Positions 44,400 through 57,521 are shown, counted from the first letter of the stretch. The stretch is DNA of 64,000 nt from Gemmobacter aquatilis (GCF_900110025.1 NZ_FOCE01000002.1:580555-644554); one strand, 5' to 3'. Notes: a model not told the origin generated them from the letters alone. Numbers and translations: made by a program.

Positions 44400-45704
44400 A
44401 TGCAGGCGGTGTTTCAGGGGCTGACGGGCGAAGGGCGGCGCTTCCTGTTCCTGCAGGGGCCGCATGGCCCGTGGTTTCACAAACTGGCCGGCATGTTGCG
44501 CGCAACAGGGGCCGAGGTCTGGCGCGTCGGCTTCAACCGGGGCGACCGCGCCTTCTGGCTGGATCGTGCCAGCTATATCCCCTTCCGCGATGCCCCCGAA
44601 ACCTGGCCCGAAACCTTCGCCGCCCTCGTGCTGTCGAAACAGATCACCGACATCGTGCTGTATGGCGACACCCGCCCGATCCACGCGCAGGCGATCCGCA
44701 TCGCGCAGACGGCGGGCCTCAACATCCATGTGTTCGAGGAAGGCTATCTGCGTCCCCATTGGGTCACCTATGAACGCGGCGGCGCCAATGGCCATTCGCG
44801 CCTGATGGCCGTCTCCGTCCCCGAAATGCAGCACGCCCTCGCCCATTGCGATATGGAGCTTCCCGATGCCCCGGCCCGCTGGGGCGACATGCGCGAGCAC
44901 ATGTTCTACGGCGCGCTCTACCACTGGTTCGTGATGACCGGATTCTGGGATTACCGCGCCTACCGCCCGCATCGCGCCCTGACCGTTCGGCAGGAATTCT
45001 GGCTGTATTGCAAACGCTTCGCCCTGCTGCCGCTGCACGCGCTGGAACGCCAGATCGCCACGCTGCGCATCCGCCATGGTGGCTTTCCCTATCACCTCGT
45101 GCTGCTGCAGCTGGAACATGACTCCAGCTTTCAGAAACACTCGCCCTTCCGCAGCATGACCGAGTTTCTGGAACTGGTGATGGAAGGCTTCGCCCGGGGC
45201 GCCGCGCCGCATCATCACCTCGTTTTCAAGGCCCACCCGCTGGAGGATGGCCGCGTCCCCGTCGCCCGCGAAATCCGCCGCCTCGCCCGGCTGCATGGTG
45301 TGGCCAACCGGGTGCATTTCGTGCGCGGCGGCAAGCTTGCCCCCCTGCTCAACCATGCCCGCAGCGCGATCACCGTCAACTCCACCGCAGGCCAGCAGGT
45401 GCTGTGGCGCGGGCTACCGCTCAAGGTGTTCGGCGCGGCCGTCTATGCCAAACCCGAATTTGTCTCGACCCAGAGCCTGCCCGATTTCTTCCGCCAGCCC
45501 AGCCGCCCCGACAGCCGCGCCTACCGCGACTACCGCCACTACCTGCTCGAAACCAGCCAGGTGCCCGGCGGCTTCTATTCCTCCCGCGGGCGTCGCGCTC
45601 TGCTGCGCCAGGTGGTGGACATGATGCTCGCCCCCGAAGATCCCTATGATGCCCTCACCTCGGGGAACGCGGCACCACGGCAACAGTTGCGCCTTGTCAC
45701 CTGA
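44400..45704 (+). CDS. kpsS: Capsule polysaccharide linker protein KpsS (beta-Kdo transferase)
   Basis: 434 residues of the KpsS/LipB family. FLFLQGPHGPWFHKLAGMLRATGAEVWRVGFNRGD is the KpsS N-terminus; IVLYGDTRPIHAQAIRIAQTAGLNIHVFEEGYLRPHWVTYERGGAN is the nucleotide-sugar region; HHHLVFKAHPLEDGR and NSTAGQQVLWRGLPLKVFG are the C-terminal core motifs. KpsS adds the first Kdo to lyso-phosphatidylglycerol in ABC-transporter-dependent capsules. First gene of a plus-strand trio with the export lipoprotein and KpsC. Start taken at the only well-placed ATG. Confidence 0.92.
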   Translation: MQAVFQGLTGEGRRFLFLQGPHGPWFHKLAGMLRATGAEVWRVGFNRGDRAFWLDRASYIPFRDAPETWPETFAALVLSKQITDIVLYGDTRPIHAQAIRIAQTAGLNIHVFEEGYLRPHWVTYERGGANGHSRLMAVSVPEMQHALAHCDMELPDAPARWGDMREHMFYGALYHWFVMTGFWDYRAYRPHRALTVRQEFWLYCKRFALLPLHALERQIATLRIRHGGFPYHLVLLQLEHDSSFQKHSPFRSMTEFLELVMEGFARGAAPHHHLVFKAHPLEDGRVPVAREIRRLARLHGVANRVHFVRGGKLAPLLNHARSAITVNSTAGQQVLWRGLPLKVFGAAVYAKPEFVSTQSLPDFFRQPSRPDSRAYRDYRHYLLETSQVPGGFYSSRGRRALLRQVVDMMLAPEDPYDALTSGNAAPRQQLRLVT

Positions 45705-45793
45705 CCCGGAAACGACGCGCTGGCATTTTTCTGCGTCTTTCTGTAGGTTTCCATAAAAAACTTGAGGCAAAATCCAGAACAGGAGCCCGAGCA

Positions 45794-46930
45794 GTGAAAT
45801 TGACGACATCGAAAGGGGCCAGAGCACTGGCCCTCGTTGCGCTTGCTGCAACGGTCAGCGCCTGTGGCCTGCCCCGGTCCGGCCCGAACAAGCGCGAAAT
45901 CTATGCGGGCTCCGTGCTCAACGAGGGGGATGCCTTCATCGTCTCCGTCAATTCGCGGGTTACGCGGGCCACGTCGGTCATGCCCGCCTATGGCTTTGGC
46001 GCGGCCTTCCAGTCGGCGGGGGTTGTCGGCTCCGACCTCATCGCGCCGGGCGATGTGCTGGCGATGACCATCTTTGAAAACGTGAAAGACGATCCGCTGC
46101 TGGGCAATACCGGCCAGCGCGTCTCGGCGCTGGAACAGGTTCAGGTCGATGGGCAGGGCTATATTTTCGTGCCCTATGCCGGCAAGATCAAGGCCGCCGG
46201 GCAGACGCCCGACAGCCTGCGCCAGATCATTACCAAAAAGCTCGACACGCAAACCCCCGATCCTCAGATCACCGTGGTCCGCGCGGCGGGCGACGGGCAG
46301 ACAGTCACCGTCTCGGGCGCGGTCACCGGGCAGGGCGTCTACCCGATCGAACGGCCCACCCGCACCCTCACCGCGATGATCGCCAAATCGGGCGGCATCG
46401 CCATCGAACCTGCGGTGGCCCTTGTCCGCGTCACCCGCGGCAACCAGACCGGCAAGGTCTGGCTGCAAGACCTTTATGAAAACCCCAGCCTCGACATCGC
46501 GCTGCGCGGCGGCGACGAAATCGTGATCGAGCGTGACCAGCGCGCCTTCACCGCCCTTGGCGCTACCGGCGCGCAAAGCCTTGTGCCGTTTGAAAGCCAG
46601 ACCCTTTCGGGGATCGAGGCGATTGCGCAGGTCGGCGGTCTCAACACCTCGCTCGCCGATCCGACCGGGGTCTTCGTCTTCCGCAACGAACCGGCCGAAA
46701 TCGCCAATACCGTGCTGGGCCGCAAGGATCTGCGCGGCGATCAGCGCATGGTCTATGTGCTGGACCTGACGCAGCCCACCGGCATGTTCGAGGCGCGCGA
46801 TTTCCTGATCCGCGACGGCGATACCGTCTACGTCACCGAAGCGCCGTTCACGCAATGGAGCAAGACGATCAACGCCATCACCGGCACCACAACGGCGGCA
46901 ACATCGCTCACCACCGCTGCCGGGGGCTGA
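45794..46930 (+). CDS. Polysaccharide export outer-membrane lipoprotein (Wza/KpsD family)
   Basis: 378 residues. Lipobox ATVSAC (Cys 24) after a signal peptide. The poly-export (PES) domain is ALAMTIFENVKDDPLL... with VDGQGYIFVPYAGKIKAAGQTPDSLRQIITKKL, followed by SLBB domains (TVSGAVTGQGVYPIERPTRTLTAMIAKSGGI and ALRGGDEIVIERDQRAFTALGATGAQ). A C-terminal region ends RDFLIRDGDTVYVTEAPFTQWSKTINAI. It would form the outer-membrane conduit for capsule. Lies 89 bases after kpsS and 6 bases before kpsC. Confidence 0.92.
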   Translation: MKLTTSKGARALALVALAATVSACGLPRSGPNKREIYAGSVLNEGDAFIVSVNSRVTRATSVMPAYGFGAAFQSAGVVGSDLIAPGDVLAMTIFENVKDDPLLGNTGQRVSALEQVQVDGQGYIFVPYAGKIKAAGQTPDSLRQIITKKLDTQTPDPQITVVRAAGDGQTVTVSGAVTGQGVYPIERPTRTLTAMIAKSGGIAIEPAVALVRVTRGNQTGKVWLQDLYENPSLDIALRGGDEIVIERDQRAFTALGATGAQSLVPFESQTLSGIEAIAQVGGLNTSLADPTGVFVFRNEPAEIANTVLGRKDLRGDQRMVYVLDLTQPTGMFEARDFLIRDGDTVYVTEAPFTQWSKTINAITGTTTAATSLTTAAGG

Positions 46931-46936
46931 TCCCGC

Positions 46937-48988
46937 TTGGCCGGGCCGCCCGATACCGACCAGACCGCCGGGGGCCTTCCCCGGCGGCTTTTCTTTTTCA
47001 ACGCAGGCTTCCTGCGCCAGAAACGCCTGCGCCGGATGCTGGCACTGGCCGGGCATGAGTTGCGCCTTGGCCGCCCCGGCCCCGGCGACGGGGTGGTGGT
47101 CTGGGGCCGCTCGCCCTATGCCGCGCGGGGCGAGGCGGTGGCGGCCCGGCTCGGCCTGCCGCTGATCCGGCTGGAGGATGCCTTCCTGCGCTCGATCCGG
47201 CCCGGGCGGGCGGGCGATCCGCCGCTGGGCCTGCTGATCGACCCGCTCGGCGTGCATTTCGACGCCGCCGCCCCGTCCACGCTGGAGCGTCTGCTCGCCA
47301 CCGATCCCCTGGACGATTCGAACCTTCTGCGCCGTGCGCGCGAAGGCATGGGGCGGATGGCGGCGCTGCACTTGTCGAAATACAACATCCACGATCTGGC
47401 GCTGCCTTTGCCCGCCCCCGGCTATGTGCTGGTGGTGGACCAGACGCGCGGCGATGCCGCGATCCGCCATTCCGGCGCCAATGCCAGCACCTTTGCCGAG
47501 ATGCTGGCCACCGCCCGCGCCGATCACCCCACCGCCCGCATCCTGATCAAGACCCATCCCGAAACCGCGCTGGGCCACCGCCCCGGCCATTTCGGCCCCG
47601 CCGATCTGGCCCCCGGCACCACGCTCTGCACCGCAGCCCTCTCGCCGCTGGCGCTGCTGGAAGGCGCGATTGCCGTCTATACCGTGTCCTCGCAACTGGG
47701 GTTCGAGGCGATCTTGGCCGGGCACCGCCCCCGCGTCTTCGGCCAACCCTTCTACAGCGGCTGGGGCCTGACCGAGGATGTCACCCCCCACCCGCGCCGC
47801 CGCCGCACCCTGTCGCGCACCCAGTTGTTCGCCGCCGCGATGATCCTGGCCCCCATCTGGTACGACCCCTGCCGTGACCGGTTGTGCAGCTTTGAGCAGG
47901 CGCTGGATCAGATGGAGGCAGAGCTGCGCGCCTTTCGCGAGGATCGCCACGGCCATGTGGCCAGCGGGATGCGGCTGTGGAAGCGCGGGCCGTTGCAGCA
48001 GATCTTCGGGCAGCAGAAGCCGCTGCTCTTTCGCACCCCTCCCGCCCGGGCCGCCGCCCTTGCCGCCCGCACCGGGCGCGGGCTGCTGATCTGGGCCGGG
48101 CAGGAACCGCCCGGCCTGTCCACCCCACAGTTGCGCCGGGTCGAAGACGGGTTCCTGCGCTCGCGCGGGCTGGGCGCCGATCTGGTGCCGCCGCTCAGTC
48201 TGGTGACCGACGATCTGGGCGTCTATTACGATCCGAGCCGCGAAAGCCGGTTGGAGCGGCTGATCACGTCCCCCCTGCCCCCCGGCGGCGCCGCGCGGGC
48301 CGAGGCTTTGCGCGCCCGCCTGATCGCCAGCGGCGTCAGCAAATACAACCTTGGCGGCACCCTGCCCGATCTGCCGCCCGGGCATCGCATCCTCGTGCCC
48401 GGTCAGGTGGAGGATGACGCCTCGATCCGCCTTGGCGCAGGCGACATCCGCACCAACCGCGCGCTGTTGGAGGCCGCGCGCACCGCGCATCCCGGGGCGG
48501 TGATCGTCTACAAGCCGCATCCCGATGTCGAGGCCGGTCTGCGCCCCGGCGCGCTGGATACCACCGGCCTTGCCGATGTCATCGCCCGCAACGCCGACCC
48601 GCTGGCCCTGATTGCCGCCTGCGATGCGGTCTGGACGATGACCTCGCTTCTGGGGTTCGAGGCGCTGATCCGCGGCAAACCCGTCACCTGCCTCGGCGCG
48701 CCGTTCTATGCCGGTTGGGGCCTGACCCGCGATCTGGGCCCGATCCCCGAACGCCGCCAGCGCGCGCCCGATGGCCACCCATTGCCGCGCCCGACGCTGG
48801 ATCACCTGATCCACGCCGCGCTGATCGCCTATCCGCGCTACTACGATCCGGTCAGCCGCCGCCCCTGCCCGCCCGAGGTGGTGCTGGACCGGCTCGCCAG
48901 CGGCACGATCCCGCGCGCCAGCCGCGCCAACCGGCTGCTTGCCAAACTGCAGGGCGCCTTCGCCAGCAAGGCCCATCTCTGGCGCTAA
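46937..48988 (+). CDS. kpsC: Capsular polysaccharide biosynthesis protein KpsC (dual beta-Kdo transferase)
   Basis: 683 residues made of two related glycosyltransferase modules. Module 1 has LEDAFLRS (~79), HLSKYNIHDL, ILIKTHPET and FYSGWGL (~272); module 2 repeats the order: VEDGFLRS (~402), GVSKYNLGGTL, VIYKPHPD, FYAGWGL (~590). The two modules of KpsC alternate in extending the poly-Kdo linker begun by KpsS. It starts 6 bases after the lipoprotein gene and its stop overlaps convergent MarR gene by 4 bases. Confidence 0.94.
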   Translation: MAGPPDTDQTAGGLPRRLFFFNAGFLRQKRLRRMLALAGHELRLGRPGPGDGVVVWGRSPYAARGEAVAARLGLPLIRLEDAFLRSIRPGRAGDPPLGLLIDPLGVHFDAAAPSTLERLLATDPLDDSNLLRRAREGMGRMAALHLSKYNIHDLALPLPAPGYVLVVDQTRGDAAIRHSGANASTFAEMLATARADHPTARILIKTHPETALGHRPGHFGPADLAPGTTLCTAALSPLALLEGAIAVYTVSSQLGFEAILAGHRPRVFGQPFYSGWGLTEDVTPHPRRRRTLSRTQLFAAAMILAPIWYDPCRDRLCSFEQALDQMEAELRAFREDRHGHVASGMRLWKRGPLQQIFGQQKPLLFRTPPARAAALAARTGRGLLIWAGQEPPGLSTPQLRRVEDGFLRSRGLGADLVPPLSLVTDDLGVYYDPSRESRLERLITSPLPPGGAARAEALRARLIASGVSKYNLGGTLPDLPPGHRILVPGQVEDDASIRLGAGDIRTNRALLEAARTAHPGAVIVYKPHPDVEAGLRPGALDTTGLADVIARNADPLALIAACDAVWTMTSLLGFEALIRGKPVTCLGAPFYAGWGLTRDLGPIPERRQRAPDGHPLPRPTLDHLIHAALIAYPRYYDPVSRRPCPPEVVLDRLASGTIPRASRANRLLAKLQGAFASKAHLWR

Positions 48989-49482
48989 TAGATATAGCGG
49001 ATCTGCTCGGTCCAGTGCCGCTCCATCCGCTTCAGCGCCTGATTGATGTCTTCCAGCCCTGCGGCGCTGATCAGCCCGCGCTTCTCCAGCCCCTCGGCAT
49101 GGCGCGAGAACAGCTCGGCCAGCAGCGCCCGCACCCGCCGCCCCTTCTCGGTCAGCCGCACCCGCACCGACCGGCGGTCGATCTCGGATCGCTGGTGGTG
49201 CATATAGCCCAGCTCCACCAGCTTTTTCAGGTTATAGCTGACATTGCTGCCCTGATAATAACCGCGGCTTTTCAGCTCGCCCGCCGTCACCTCGTTCTCG
49301 CCGATGTTGAACAGCAGCAGCGCCTGCACCGAATTGATTTCCAGCAGCCCGATCCGCTCGAACTCGTCCTTCACCACATCCAGCAGCAGCCGGTGCAGCC
49401 GTTCCAGCAACGCCAGCGTTTCCAGATAGCCCAGCATATAGGCCCTGTGCCCGCCATCCAGCACCTTCTGATGAACTGTCAT
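48985..49482 (-). CDS. MarR-family transcriptional regulator
   Basis: 165 residues, winged helix: LEINSVQALLLFNIGENEVTAGELKSRGYYQGSNVSYNLKKLVELGYMHHQRSEIDRRSVRVRLTEKGRR gives helix-turn-helix plus a basic wing (DRRSVRVRLT). The pattern is like the LdtR group known in Alphaproteobacteria for control of cell-wall/stress genes; this sub-assignment is tentative. No adjacent target. It ends convergent to kpsC and starts downstream of the sdhE terminator. Confidence 0.88.
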   Translation of the reverse strand: MTVHQKVLDGGHRAYMLGYLETLALLERLHRLLLDVVKDEFERIGLLEINSVQALLLFNIGENEVTAGELKSRGYYQGSNVSYNLKKLVELGYMHHQRSEIDRRSVRVRLTEKGRRVRALLAELFSRHAEGLEKRGLISAAGLEDINQALKRMERHWTEQIRYIY

Positions 49483-49540
49483 CCCCGTCTCCGCCTGTCC
49501 GTCATGGGCAGAGAGTCGGCAGAAAAGACAAACATCCGGT

Positions 49541-51126
<1,586 letters not shown>

Positions 51127-51135
51127 GGGGGCTCC

Positions 51136-51549
51136 ATGGCGGGCGATCTGCCGGACTATTACTTTCGCATCCGTGAAAACGGCGCCGTCGTGTTCAAGGT
51201 GGATACCGAGAACCGGCAGCGCCGCATTGATCTGGCAGAGATCGCCACCGTCAACGTCAAGAACGGCAATATCAAACCCCACGGCGATCACGACCTGACC
51301 GAGGACGAGATCGCCGTGATCCGCCAATGGGTGGCTGATCGCACCGCCCTGCTGGCCCGCCGCGATGTCGATGACATCCTGCGCGCCGTCGATTACCTGA
51401 ACACCACCACCCATTGGGTGCAGACACGGGCCGAGGATGACCAGTTGGAACAGGTCACCGACGCGCTGCTGCTGGCCATGCACGACCTGCGCTCGGTGCT
51501 GGTGCGCCGCAAGGCCGAACGGTTGATGAAGGATCAGGCGGCGGAATAA
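51136..51549 (+). CDS. Conserved hypothetical protein
   Basis: 137 residues, 9 bases after aspC with GGGGGCTCC before ATG, hence probably co-transcribed. Soluble; N-terminal beta segment DYYFRIRENGAVVFKVDTENRQRRIDLAEIATVNVKNGNIKPHG then helices (DLTEDEIAVIRQWVADRTALLARRDVDDILRAVDYLNTTTHW). No family recognised. Its 3' end overlaps the convergent MATE gene by 16 bases. Confidence 0.82.
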   Translation: MAGDLPDYYFRIRENGAVVFKVDTENRQRRIDLAEIATVNVKNGNIKPHGDHDLTEDEIAVIRQWVADRTALLARRDVDDILRAVDYLNTTTHWVQTRAEDDQLEQVTDALLLAMHDLRSVLVRRKAERLMKDQAAE

Positions 51550-52904
51550 CCACGCGGCACCCGCAGCCAGAACCGCGCCATCAGCGCGGCCGAGGCGCAG
51601 GCCAGCCCGATCACCAGCCCCGCCCACAGCCCCGGCCCGCCATAGCCAGCCTTGAACGCCAGCAGGTACGACGCCGGAATGCCGACGATCCAGTAGGAGA
51701 CCGTGGCGATCCACATCGGCACCCGCGTGTCATGCACCCCGCGCAGCAGGCCCAGCGCCAGCACCTGCGCCGCATCCAGAAACTGGAACGCCGCCGCCAC
51801 CGCCAGCAATACCGCGCCAAAGGCCAGGATCTGCGGCGCCTCGGCGCTGCGCGCGTCAATGAACAGCCGGATGATCGGCCCCGGCAGCCCCAGATACAGC
51901 GCCACCTGTGCCAGTGCCACGCCCGCCGACAGCGCAATCGCAATCGCCCCGCCGCGCCGCAGGTTGCCCCAGTCCTGCGCCCCGGCAAACCGCCCGGTCC
52001 GCACCGTGGTGGCATTCGACAGGCCCAGATGCACCATGAAGCCCAGCGACACGATCTGCAGCGCGATGCCATGCGCCGCAAGCTCCACCGTGCCGATCCA
52101 GCCCATCATGATCGCCGAGGCCTGAAACAGCCCGCTTTCCGCAAGGCTGGTCAGCCCGATCGGCAAGCCCAGCCGGAACACCCAGCGCAGCGCGTGCCAG
52201 TCGGGCCGCCAGAACCGCTGGAACAGCCGGAAATGCCGCAATTCCGGCAACCAGCCCGCATAGACGCCCAGCGCAAGGATGGTGAATATCTGCACCGACA
52301 GCGAGGCCAGCCCCGCCCCCGCCACGCCCATCTCCGGCATCCCCCAGCGCCCGAACACCAGCGCGAAACAGATGGCCCCGTTCAGGAACACCGCCCCCAC
52401 CGTCACCCACAGCACGACCTGCGTCCGCTCCAGCGCCGCCAGATAGCTTTTCAGCGTCATCACCAGCAGCGCCGGCACCATGCCCAGCCCCGCAATGCGC
52501 AAGAACACCTGCGCATGCGCCGCCACCTCGGGCTTCTGCCCCAGCAGCTCCATGATCGCGCCAGACCACCAGAACAGCGGATAGCTGATCACCCCGAACA
52601 GGATCGACAGCCACAACCCCATCCGCGTGGCCCGCCGCACCTCGGCCTCTTCCCCCCGGCCCACCGCCTGCGCCACCAGCGGCATCACCGCCTGCGCAAA
52701 GCCGGACCCGAGGATGAACACCACGAAAAAGCTCGATCCACCGATGACCACGGCGGCAAGCTCGGTCACCCCATACCAGCCCAGAATCACCGTATCGGTG
52801 ACATGCAGCAACATCTGGGCCAGATGGCTGCCGACAAGCGGCAAACCGAGCGCGAGCAGCGCGCGCGCATGGGCGGGGCGGGACAGGATCTGGGTCATGC
52901 CCAA
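51534..52904 (-). CDS. MATE-family efflux transporter
   Basis: 456 residues with twelve transmembrane helices in two homologous halves. First half: LPLVGSHLAQMLLHVTDTVILGWYGVTELAAV; second half: LPIGLTSLAESGLFQASAIMMGWIGTVELAAHGIALQIVSLGFMVHLGLSNATTVRTGRFAG. NorM-type cation-coupled multidrug/sodium antiporter by family. Adjacent genes do not suggest a substrate. Confidence 0.93.
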   Translation of the reverse strand: MGMTQILSRPAHARALLALGLPLVGSHLAQMLLHVTDTVILGWYGVTELAAVVIGGSSFFVVFILGSGFAQAVMPLVAQAVGRGEEAEVRRATRMGLWLSILFGVISYPLFWWSGAIMELLGQKPEVAAHAQVFLRIAGLGMVPALLVMTLKSYLAALERTQVVLWVTVGAVFLNGAICFALVFGRWGMPEMGVAGAGLASLSVQIFTILALGVYAGWLPELRHFRLFQRFWRPDWHALRWVFRLGLPIGLTSLAESGLFQASAIMMGWIGTVELAAHGIALQIVSLGFMVHLGLSNATTVRTGRFAGAQDWGNLRRGGAIAIALSAGVALAQVALYLGLPGPIIRLFIDARSAEAPQILAFGAVLLAVAAAFQFLDAAQVLALGLLRGVHDTRVPMWIATVSYWIVGIPASYLLAFKAGYGGPGLWAGLVIGLACASAALMARFWLRVPRGYSAA

Positions 52905-52972
52905 ATCCTTACCTTTTGATCAAACCCGCGACAAGCCGCCGCAGGCCCCTCCCCTCAGAAAGTCTGCGCGCC

Positions 52973-53956
52973 TCAGCCCCGCGCCGTCGCCTTGCGGAAA
53001 TCCGGCGGCAGCGCCGCATCCAGAATATGCCCAGACCCACCGATCACCTGCGCCGCCCGCCCCACGATCAGCGGATCGGGATGCCCGACCACCTCCACAT
53101 CCTTGCCCGGATAGTCCAGCGAGGCGAGGAAGTGCCGCATGCAGTTCAGCCGCGCCCGCTTCTTGTCGTTCGATTTCACGATGGTCCAGGGCGCATCGGC
53201 GGTATCGGTGTAAAAGAACATCGCCTCCTTCGCCTCGGTGTAATCGTCCCACTTGTCCAGCGATGCCTTGTCGATCGGCGACAGCTTCCACATCTTCAGC
53301 GGATCGGTTTCCCGCGCGATGAAGCGTGCCCGCTGTTCCTCGCGCGTGACCGAGAACCAGTATTTGTACAGCCGGATGCCCGACCGCACCAACATCCGCT
53401 CCAGCTCCGGCACCTGCCGCATGAATTCCAGATATTCCGACGGGCTGCAGAACCCCATCACCCGCTCCACCCCGGCGCGGTTGTACCAGCTTCGGTCAAA
53501 GAACACGATTTCGCCGGTGGTCGGCAGATGCTGGATATAGCGCTGGAAGAACCACTCGCCCTTTTCCTTCTCGCCCGGCTTGGTCAGCGCCACGACGCGG
53601 GCGTAACGCGGGTTCAGATGTTCCATGAACCGCTTGATCGTGCCGCCCTTGCCCGCCGCATCGCGGCCTTCCATCAGGATCACGAATTTCTGCCCGGTCT
53701 CCTGCGCCCAGATCTGCACTTTCAGCAGTTCGGCCTGCAACCGCGCCTTCTCGGCCTCATAGGCCTGACGCCCCAGCAGCCGCGCATAGGGGTAACGCCC
53801 CGATTCAAACGCTTCGCGGATCGCATCGGCATCGGGCCGGGGAAACTCGCGCGGGCCGGTCTTGACGAATTCCGCCTCCGGCACCGGGGTTTCGGCCACG
53901 GGTGTGGCAACAACTGCAGCGGCTTCAACGGTGGCGCCCGGGGTCTGATCTTCCAT
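52973..53956 (-). CDS. ppk2: Polyphosphate kinase 2
   Basis: 327 residues from ATG at 53956 (GGATGGAGAG upstream); sequence further upstream is low-complexity. An Ala/Pro/Glu-rich N-terminal ~35 residues precede the PPK2 domain: Walker A GRDAAGKGG (97-105), GEWFFQRYIQHLP, lid/Walker B FFDRSWYNRAG (152-162), TREEQRARFIARETDPLKMWKLSPIDKASLDKWDDYTEAKEAMFFYTD and IVKSNDKKRARLN. PPK2 enzymes transfer phosphate between polyphosphate and nucleotides. Single-domain class. Confidence 0.95.
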   Translation of the reverse strand: MEDQTPGATVEAAAVVATPVAETPVPEAEFVKTGPREFPRPDADAIREAFESGRYPYARLLGRQAYEAEKARLQAELLKVQIWAQETGQKFVILMEGRDAAGKGGTIKRFMEHLNPRYARVVALTKPGEKEKGEWFFQRYIQHLPTTGEIVFFDRSWYNRAGVERVMGFCSPSEYLEFMRQVPELERMLVRSGIRLYKYWFSVTREEQRARFIARETDPLKMWKLSPIDKASLDKWDDYTEAKEAMFFYTDTADAPWTIVKSNDKKRARLNCMRHFLASLDYPGKDVEVVGHPDPLIVGRAAQVIGGSGHILDAALPPDFRKATARG

Positions 53957-54158
53957 GAAATCTCTCCATCCTGAATCTCCCCGCCGACCCTTCACAAAAC
54001 CGTCATCTTTCGCCTTGATCCGCGTCAATTCCGCGCGCCCATGCGTCGATAAACCCGCCGCGCGGCCCGCGCGCAACAGGGGGGGCAACAGCACCGGCAA
54101 CAGCGCTGGAAATGCCGCCCGCCCCGCCCTAGGATCGGCCAAATTTCAGGAGTCTCCC

Positions 54159-54794
54159 ATGCTGACCATCTACGGCTGCTATCGTTCCCGCGCCTCGCGC
54201 CCGCTCTGGCTGCTGGGCGAAATCGGCCTGCCCTTCCATCATGTGCCCGTCGTGCAGGCCTATCGCCCCGCCGCCGCCGAGGCCGCCGTCACCACCCGCT
54301 CGCCCGAATTTCTGGCGATCAACCCGCTGGGCCAGATTCCGGCGATGACCGACGGCGATCTGGTGCTGACCGAAAGCCTGGCCATCTGCCAGCACATCGC
54401 CCGCGCCCATGGCGGCGCGCTCGGCCCGCAGACGCTGGCCGAGGCCGCGCTGATCGACCAATGGGCGCTGTTTGCCGCCACCGCCGTCGAAGGCCCGGCA
54501 CTCAACATCCTGTTCGCCGATGCCGCCACCGCCGAAGGCGCCGCCCAGATCGCGGTCGAGGCGGAACGCCTGTCGCGCCCCTTCGCCCGGCTGGAAGGCC
54601 ACCTTGCGGGGCGTGACTGGCTGCTGGATCGCTTCACCGTCGCCGATGTCATGGCCGCCGAATGTCTGCGCTATGCGCAGGGCCACGCGCCGCTGATGCA
54701 GGCCCATCCCGCCATCGCCGACTGGCTGGCCCGCTGTCAGGCCCGCCCGGCGTTTCAGGCCATGTGGGCCGCCCGTCTGGCCGAACCGGCCTGA
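54159..54794 (+). CDS. Glutathione S-transferase family protein
   Basis: 211 residues from ATG after CAGGAGTCTCCC. N-terminal thioredoxin-like domain: MLTIYGCYRSRASRPLWLLGEIGLPF with SRASR in the catalytic Ser/Tyr region, NPLGQIPAMTDGDLVLTESLAICQHIAR with the cis-Pro and the glutathione Glu-Ser pair. C-terminal helical domain has RDWLLDRFTVADVMAAECLRY and PAIADWLARCQARPAFQAMW. Substrate unknown. Divergent from ppk2. Confidence 0.93.
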   Translation: MLTIYGCYRSRASRPLWLLGEIGLPFHHVPVVQAYRPAAAEAAVTTRSPEFLAINPLGQIPAMTDGDLVLTESLAICQHIARAHGGALGPQTLAEAALIDQWALFAATAVEGPALNILFADAATAEGAAQIAVEAERLSRPFARLEGHLAGRDWLLDRFTVADVMAAECLRYAQGHAPLMQAHPAIADWLARCQARPAFQAMWAARLAEPA

Positions 54795-54914
54795 CCCCGT
54801 CCCTAGCGCCCCCCCTGCCCCACACCCCAACCCCTTGCGCCCGCCGCCCTTGCACCACAGGGCGGCGGATGGTCTAATCACCCCCTCAAGAAACTCACAA
54901 GAATCGAGCATCCC

Positions 54915-56870
<1,956 letters not shown>

Positions 56871-56876
56871 GGGGCG

Positions 56877-57512
56877 CTATCTGCGCCCGAAACTGTCCGG
56901 CTTGCCCATCGCCACCCAGTCGCGCATTTCGGCCAGCCGCTCCGATGTCGGAAGCCGCAGCGCGGCTTTTTCCGCATGGCCTTCCGAAAGCTTCTTCTCC
57001 AGAAACCAGCCCTGAAAGGTGACGTAATCGGCTGTAATGCGCGCGGCGCCCGGCACATTGCATCCCGCCTCCACTCGTAGAAAATTGCGCACCTTATCGA
57101 TCACGGTTTCAAAGTTGTCATGGTGTGCTTCTACATCCTGCCCCGCCAGATCTGACAAGACCTGTTTAGTTTCATAGGGATGGCGCTCGAAGATCAGAAA
57201 CTTCTTCTCGCTTGGCAAATGCTCCGCTGCGCGGCGGATACCAAGATCCATGCCAAGTTCGAACGGCATGTTCATCCGCGCATAGTCGCCAGCAGCGGCA
57301 GCCTGACAGCGCGAAAGGTCATGCACCGAATATTTCGCGCCACAGGCCAATCCATAAATCTTCTCAAGCCGGTTTTCGCCATTCTCAAGCCGCTCCGTCG
57401 CCAGTCTCGGGTTCATCCCGGAATGGACAAGGCAAAACAGCATCGCCTCAAGCAGCGGCGCATAATCATGGTCAAACGGGCAGTTGACGAAAACATCGGT
57501 CTCGAACGGCAA
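56877..57512 (-). CDS. TIR-like / nucleoside-deoxyribosyltransferase-like protein, possible defence effector
   Basis: 211 residues; no standard name known to me. A flavodoxin-like N-terminus, VFVNCPFDHDYAPLLEAMLF (7-26), is followed by NPRLATERLENGENRLEKIYGLACGAKYSVHDLSR (34-68), NMPFELGMDLG (81-91), EKKFLIFER (102-110) and LSDLAGQDVEAH (119-130). This order resembles TIR-like and nucleoside-deoxyribosyltransferase-like folds, where a Glu in the helix after strand 4 (here Glu85 of PFELG) is catalytic in NAD or nucleoside hydrolysis. The activity is inferred. It lies 9 bases after a DUF2188 gene with its own promoter. Confidence 0.75.
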   Translation of the reverse strand: MPFETDVFVNCPFDHDYAPLLEAMLFCLVHSGMNPRLATERLENGENRLEKIYGLACGAKYSVHDLSRCQAAAAGDYARMNMPFELGMDLGIRRAAEHLPSEKKFLIFERHPYETKQVLSDLAGQDVEAHHDNFETVIDKVRNFLRVEAGCNVPGAARITADYVTFQGWFLEKKLSEGHAEKAALRLPTSERLAEMRDWVAMGKPDSFGRR

Positions 57513-57521
57513 GGCTGCGCC

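Noticed and set aside
45644..48976. A 1110-codon open frame antisense to the export lipoprotein and kpsC
   Set aside because: Antisense shadow of high-GC genes; the plus-strand proteins show all family motifs.
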